DNA from: Acidobacteriota bacterium
GTDB lineage: Bacteria; Acidobacteriota; Terriglobia; Terriglobales; Acidobacteriaceae
Assembly: GCA_021779935.1 (NCBI GenBank)
Contig: JAJXZT010000006.1
Span: 1-64,000 of the forward strand
DNA length: 64,000 nucleotides
Direction: 5' to 3'
Under the pieces are notes generated by a model. It had not been told where the DNA came from. It made no database searches and saw nothing but the letters and a program-made list of their open reading frames with translations. The number at the start of each line of letters is the position of its first letter. The first letter of the stretch is position 1. Made by a program: the position numbers and the translations under genes. Positions 59,822-64,000 of the stretch are shown one piece after another.

Positions 59822-60802
59822 ATGCCAAGCTTCCGAAAGGCATTGCTGCTCTACAACCCCGTATCTGGCGCCCGTGCCGGGCTGCGTGCCGTGGAACGCG
59901 CAGCAGCAATCTTTCGTTCGGCAGGGGCAGAAATTCATCTGGAGGCAACCCGCTCGCCAGGCAGCGGAGGAGCACAGGCACGGGCGGCGGTAGACGCCGG
60001 ATATGACGCCGTCTTCGCGTGCGGCGGCGACGGCACGGTCTTCGACGTCTTGCAGGGAGTGGCCGGAACAGACGCCGCGCTGGGGATCATTCCGTTGGGC
60101 ACGGGCAACGTGCTGGCGACGGACCTGGGGCTTCCAAGGGGCTCCGAGGCAGCGGCGCGGGCGTTGTTGCTTTATGAAGCGCGGCGGGTCGCGGTTGGCA
60201 GAATCAGCTACAACGACGGCGCAAATTCGCGATTTTTTACGGTTGCGGCGGGAGCCGGCGTGCATGCGGAGTTGGTTTACAACGCCAGCGCGCGGGCCAA
60301 GCGGCACGGCGGCAAGGCGGCGTATTTTCTCTCCGGATTCGACCTGCTCTTCCGGCATGACTTTGTGCCGTTCGAGGTGGAGATTACCCTGGCCGATGGA
60401 TCGACGCGTCGCGATGAGGTACTGGAATTGGTAGCAATGCGGGTGCGCTCGTTTGGCGGGGCACTGAAAAGGTGGCGGCCGGGCGGTTCGCTACTTAAAC
60501 CGTCGATGCAGCTTGTTCTGCTGCGCAGGAGCAGTCGCAGCGCGATGGTTCGATACGTGATGGGCACGCTATTGGGAACGGCCCATCGGAAAGACGGGTC
60601 AAGCCGTTCGGCCGATGTTGAGTTCCTCTCGGCGATCCGCGTCGCATGCCGTCCCCGGACAGAGAACGGTGATGGAAAGCTCAGCCAAATCTCCGCGCAG
60701 GCAGATGGAGAGATGCTGGGATCAATTCCGGCAGAGCTCACATTGGTGCCGGACGGACTTCGGTTGCTGATGCCACCGGGTCCGAAGAACTACACAATCT
60801 GA
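59822..60802 (+). CDS. Diacylglycerol kinase family lipid kinase
   Basis: 326 residues. The N-terminal catalytic domain has LLYNPVSGARAGLR, a typical YNPxSG opening, and AVFACGGDGTVFDVLQG containing the GGDGT nucleotide-binding motif; LGIIPLGTGNVLATDLGLP follows. It is a YegS/DgkB-like kinase that phosphorylates a lipid alcohol such as diacylglycerol, in phospholipid turnover. The ATG 59822 is one base after the moaB stop, so it is the last gene of the moeA-moaC-RR-moaB operon. A functional link to molybdenum cofactor is not apparent. Confidence 0.9.
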   Translation: MPSFRKALLLYNPVSGARAGLRAVERAAAIFRSAGAEIHLEATRSPGSGGAQARAAVDAGYDAVFACGGDGTVFDVLQGVAGTDAALGIIPLGTGNVLATDLGLPRGSEAAARALLLYEARRVAVGRISYNDGANSRFFTVAAGAGVHAELVYNASARAKRHGGKAAYFLSGFDLLFRHDFVPFEVEITLADGSTRRDEVLELVAMRVRSFGGALKRWRPGGSLLKPSMQLVLLRRSSRSAMVRYVMGTLLGTAHRKDGSSRSADVEFLSAIRVACRPRTENGDGKLSQISAQADGEMLGSIPAELTLVPDGLRLLMPPGPKNYTI

Positions 60803-60899
60803 AATTTTTCTGAGAACTTACGGGGCGAACGAAGTCAAACCCTGAGACGTATCACCCGATGCTCGGCGCGGACGGGCCGCCGAAGAAAGGTGAAACAGA

Positions 60900-61994
60900 G
60901 TGGAACCGGTCACGCACTTTCTCACGGGCGCATGCATGTCGCGCGCGGGCTGCAATCGCAAGACGGCGCTGGCAACGCTGACCATGACGCTGGCAGCCGA
61001 GGCCGCGGACCTCGACATGCTCTGGTACCTCAAGGGCTCGGCAGTGGGGTTTGCACACCACCGGGGATTCACCCACACGCTGATTGGCGCTCCGGTAGTG
61101 GCGGCGTTCGTGGTGGGAGCAGTGTGGCTGGGCCGCAAGTTGTGGCTGAAGTGGAGACCACCGGTGGAAAACAAACCGGCCGAAGCCGCCCCTCCCCTGG
61201 CCATCCGCTGGGGCTGGCTTTACCTGTTTGCCTGCCTTGCCGCCTACAGTCACATCCTGCTGGATTTTACGAACAGCTACGGAGTGCGTCCGTTCTGGCC
61301 GTTCAGTTCGCGCTGGTATTCATGGGACATCGTATTCATCGTGGAACCGGCGATCCTCATCGTGCTGGTTGCGGGGCTGGTGCTTCCATCGCTTTTCTCG
61401 CTGATCAACCAGGAGATTGGCGCCCGGCAGAAGGGGCCACGGGGACGAGGCGGCGCGATCACGGCGCTGGTGCTGGTTGTGCTGATATGGGGGCTTCGCG
61501 ATTATGAGCATCGCAGAGCGGTGTATGCGCTGGCTTCGCTGGAATACCAGGGAGCCATTCCGAACCGAGTCGCGGCTTATCCATATGAGTTCAATCCCTT
61601 CCGCTGGTATGGCGTGGTTGAGACGGACGACTTTTACGAAGGCATGCGCGTGGATTCGCTGGGGCCGGAGGTGGACCCGCAAGGCCGCGCGTTGACCTAC
61701 TACAAGCCGGCGGAGAACAAGGTAATCGCGGCGGCAAAGGCGACCTACCTGGGACGCGCCTATCTTGACTGGGCGCAGTTTCCAATCATGGAAGTGCAGG
61801 AGCACGGCGATCCGCACCCCGGATACACGGTAATTCTTCGCGACCTGCGATTTATGTATCCCGAGCGTCGCGGGAGCAACGCGCTTGCCGCTTATGTGGA
61901 CCTCGACCCGATGTACAGAGAGACTGACGAAGGGTTCCTAATCGGCAATCCCACGCACGGCAGGACGGAGGGACCGGCAAGCCCGGACCAATAA
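60900..61994 (+). CDS. YdjM-like membrane-bound metal-dependent hydrolase
   Basis: 364 residues from a GTG at 60900. The N-terminal part VTHFLTGACMSRAG... AADLDMLWYLKGSAVGFAHHRGFTHTLIGAP matches the YdjM/YfhO inner-membrane hydrolase family, where H-T-L/His and Asp of D-x-D and HHRGFTH likely bind metal. Several membrane helices follow (about five). The C-terminal soluble half (about 220-364) is not recognised. A GAAAGG purine sequence lies about ten bases before the GTG. The biological substrate is unknown. Confidence 0.82.
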   Translation: MEPVTHFLTGACMSRAGCNRKTALATLTMTLAAEAADLDMLWYLKGSAVGFAHHRGFTHTLIGAPVVAAFVVGAVWLGRKLWLKWRPPVENKPAEAAPPLAIRWGWLYLFACLAAYSHILLDFTNSYGVRPFWPFSSRWYSWDIVFIVEPAILIVLVAGLVLPSLFSLINQEIGARQKGPRGRGGAITALVLVVLIWGLRDYEHRRAVYALASLEYQGAIPNRVAAYPYEFNPFRWYGVVETDDFYEGMRVDSLGPEVDPQGRALTYYKPAENKVIAAAKATYLGRAYLDWAQFPIMEVQEHGDPHPGYTVILRDLRFMYPERRGSNALAAYVDLDPMYRETDEGFLIGNPTHGRTEGPASPDQ

Positions 61995-62071
61995 GCATGG
62001 TTCCCGGCCAACGCTCTTGACGGAAGTCGCCGGGCGCGAAAGAATCAAGGTTCAGACTTAATGAGGTGAAC

Positions 62072-62599
62072 ATGCTGGCCTACCTGTTCCTGGTATTCGC
62101 AGTCGCGTTTCGATTCATGCCGCACTCGGCAAGCTTTAACTTCACACCCGTAGCGGCCGCGCTGCTGTTCTTCGGTTCCCGGATTCCACGGAAATGGCTA
62201 TTCGTTCCGGTGGTTCTGCTGGCCGGATCGGATGTGCTGCTGAACAGGCTCTATGGCTACCCACTGGGCGTGGATCTGCTGATCACGTGGGCGTGGTATG
62301 CCGCCATCGTGCTGCTGGGTTCCGTGCTTCTCAGCGGGAAGACAAGCGCCCTGCGCATTGGCGGAGGGTCGCTGCTGGCCTCCGTAAGCTTCTTCCTTGT
62401 GAGCAACTTTGCAGTGTGGGCCCTCTGGCAGAACTATCCCAAGACCCTTGCTGGATTGGGTACGTGTTACGCGATGGGCGTGCCGTTCTTCCGCAATACC
62501 GTGGCGGGCGACCTGATCTTCTGTGCGGCTTTTTTCGGCATCGCAACAGCGGTCGAGATGTTCTCGCGCCGCACAGCCAAGGATTCGATCTCCTCGTAA
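62072..62599 (+). CDS. DUF6580 family putative membrane protein
   Basis: 175 residues from ATG 62072. The sequence FNFTPVAAALLFFGSRIPRKWLFVPVVLLAGSDVLLNRLYGYPLG is the hallmark of DUF6580: F-x-F-T-P-x-x-A, then SD-x-L-L. About five membrane helices. The family is thought to be a transporter-like membrane component, but its role is unknown. AGGTG just before the ATG; the GTG at 62066 is also in frame and adds two residues. Terminator at 62620. Confidence 0.78.
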   Translation: MLAYLFLVFAVAFRFMPHSASFNFTPVAAALLFFGSRIPRKWLFVPVVLLAGSDVLLNRLYGYPLGVDLLITWAWYAAIVLLGSVLLSGKTSALRIGGGSLLASVSFFLVSNFAVWALWQNYPKTLAGLGTCYAMGVPFFRNTVAGDLIFCAAFFGIATAVEMFSRRTAKDSISS

Positions 62600-62619
62600 T
62601 TCGAGTGATCTGGAAACAC

Positions 62620-62645
62620 AAGCCGGACCCAAAGGGGTTCGGCTT
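62620..62645 (+). terminator. Terminator of the DUF6580 gene
   Basis: AAGCCGGACCC, loop AAAG, GGGTTCGGCTT (one G-U pair), then TTTG. It lies between the two convergent genes. Confidence 0.8.
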
Positions 62646-62670
62646 TTTGCTGCGCTAAAGTTTAGATGTT

Positions 62671-63312
62671 TTACTTCGCAGAAGACTGCTGAGCGTTCCT
62701 GGAGCGTTGCTTACGCCACAGGTTGTACGCAACGATGAGAAGTACGATCGCGCCAAGCACCAGCAACGTAGCCGTCAGGTGACGTTTTACGAGTTGCTCG
62801 GTGATGTCCACGATCTGCGGGCCGAACTCGATGGTCAGCGCGGAAAGGATCAGGAAGCGCAGGAACCGTCCGACAAACATGGAGCAGACAAAGCGGATCC
62901 AGCTCATCTCCGCCACGCCGGCGGAGAAGACGAACAGCTTCATCGGCGTAGGTGGAGGAAGCATCGCGGGCACAATCAGCGCCAGTTCCCCGTATTTCTC
63001 CGACAGGCCATGGATATGGCTGAAACGCTCCTGCCCAATGCGCTTGACGATGAGCGCCTCGCCTCCCTTATAGCCAATGATGTAGGGAATCATGCTGCCA
63101 GCCGCCGAGCCGAGCGCGGCCACGGTCGAAAACAGCAGGAAACGATGTGGGTTTGTGTGCACGTAGTAGGCAACGATGGGATCGACCGGGATGCCGAAGA
63201 TGCCGGCATCGAGCGTGGCAATAATAAAGACCGCCCACGGCCCGCCCAATGGAGCGAGCACAGCCATCAGCCATGTTTTATACCGTGCGAAAAGATGCGC
63301 TAGAGACTTCAC
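62671..63312 (-). CDS. VTT-domain membrane protein (YqaA/DedA-like)
   Basis: 213 residues, about five hydrophobic helices. Signature GIFGIPVDPIVAYYVHTNPHRFLLFSTVAALGSAAGSMIPYIIGYKGG resembles the VTT (SNARE-associated/DedA) domain, with G-x-x-x-G and the FGPIGLxIP-like motif weak; PAMLPPPTPMKLFVFSAGVAEMSWIRF is the conserved proline-rich loop. VTT proteins are proposed lipid scramblases or flippases of undecaprenyl-phosphate. The C-terminus is basic. It is divergent from ligA with 223 bp between. Confidence 0.8.
   Translation of the reverse strand: MKSLAHLFARYKTWLMAVLAPLGGPWAVFIIATLDAGIFGIPVDPIVAYYVHTNPHRFLLFSTVAALGSAAGSMIPYIIGYKGGEALIVKRIGQERFSHIHGLSEKYGELALIVPAMLPPPTPMKLFVFSAGVAEMSWIRFVCSMFVGRFLRFLILSALTIEFGPQIVDITEQLVKRHLTATLLVLGAIVLLIVAYNLWRKQRSRNAQQSSAK

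Positions 63313-64000
<688 letters not shown>

Overview
The window is a 64-kb piece of a GC-rich bacterial chromosome. Several traits point to Acidobacteriota, in the Koribacter/Terriglobales neighbourhood: a giant Oar-like outer-membrane protein with an N-terminal carboxypeptidase-regulatory domain, a double-length ThyX, response regulators with DUF4388-type tails, many secreted TPR proteins, a DUF1385-prfA-prmC cluster, and GC-rich dispersed palindromic repeats between genes. Species assignment is inference. There is no phage, plasmid or CRISPR locus; most of it is housekeeping chromosome with small accessory patches.

Layout. 0-4 kb: tail of an IS transposase, then DUF1385 protein, prfA and prmC. 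4-9.7 kb (mostly minus strand): osmC-like gene, purH, an MXAN_5187-like protein, an XRE regulator, fabG and a cation/proton antiporter. 9.7-17 kb: GH20 hexosaminidase, BaiN-type flavoprotein, PilZ and VOC proteins, a Gfo/Idh oxidoreductase and several small genes. 17-24 kb: penicillin-acylase-family enzyme, a lone HEPN-like gene between two repeat elements, a tight four-gene minus-strand run of envelope/zinc-ribbon/TPR proteins, and tRNA-Pro(GGG). 24-35 kb: yggX, rnr, murJ, ppa, and the haem operon hemE-hemH-hemG. 35-42 kb: double-length thyX, TPR protein, recA, a STAS protein and a GH13 enzyme. 42-50 kb: the 1103-residue TonB-dependent Oar-like protein, trmFO and two MacB/FtsX permeases. 50-64 kb: der and dinG (divergent), queD-queE-queC, a TPR protein, a molybdenum-cofactor run moeA-moaC-[response regulator]-moaB-lipid kinase, YdjM-like and DUF6580 membrane proteins, a VTT membrane protein and the first 155 codons of ligA.

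Functional themes: de novo nucleotide synthesis (purH, thyX), late haem synthesis (hemE/H/G), queuosine precursor synthesis (queD/E/C), molybdopterin assembly (moeA/moaC/moaB), translation termination and tRNA modification (prfA, prmC, trmFO), DNA repair and replication (recA, dinG, ligA), and cell envelope (murJ, antiporter, TonB-dependent protein, penicillin acylase, GH20).

The most distinctive things read directly from the sequence are: (i) a recurring TANNNT box 5-8 nt before the start codon of about ten genes without a Shine-Dalgarno, a leaderless-transcript signature; (ii) a perfect 8-3-8 palindrome exactly between the yggX -10 box and its ATG; (iii) one arm that can pair with either of two downstream segments between prfA and prmC; (iv) two families of palindromic intergenic repeats; and (v) a ThyX whose signature residues are split between its two halves.
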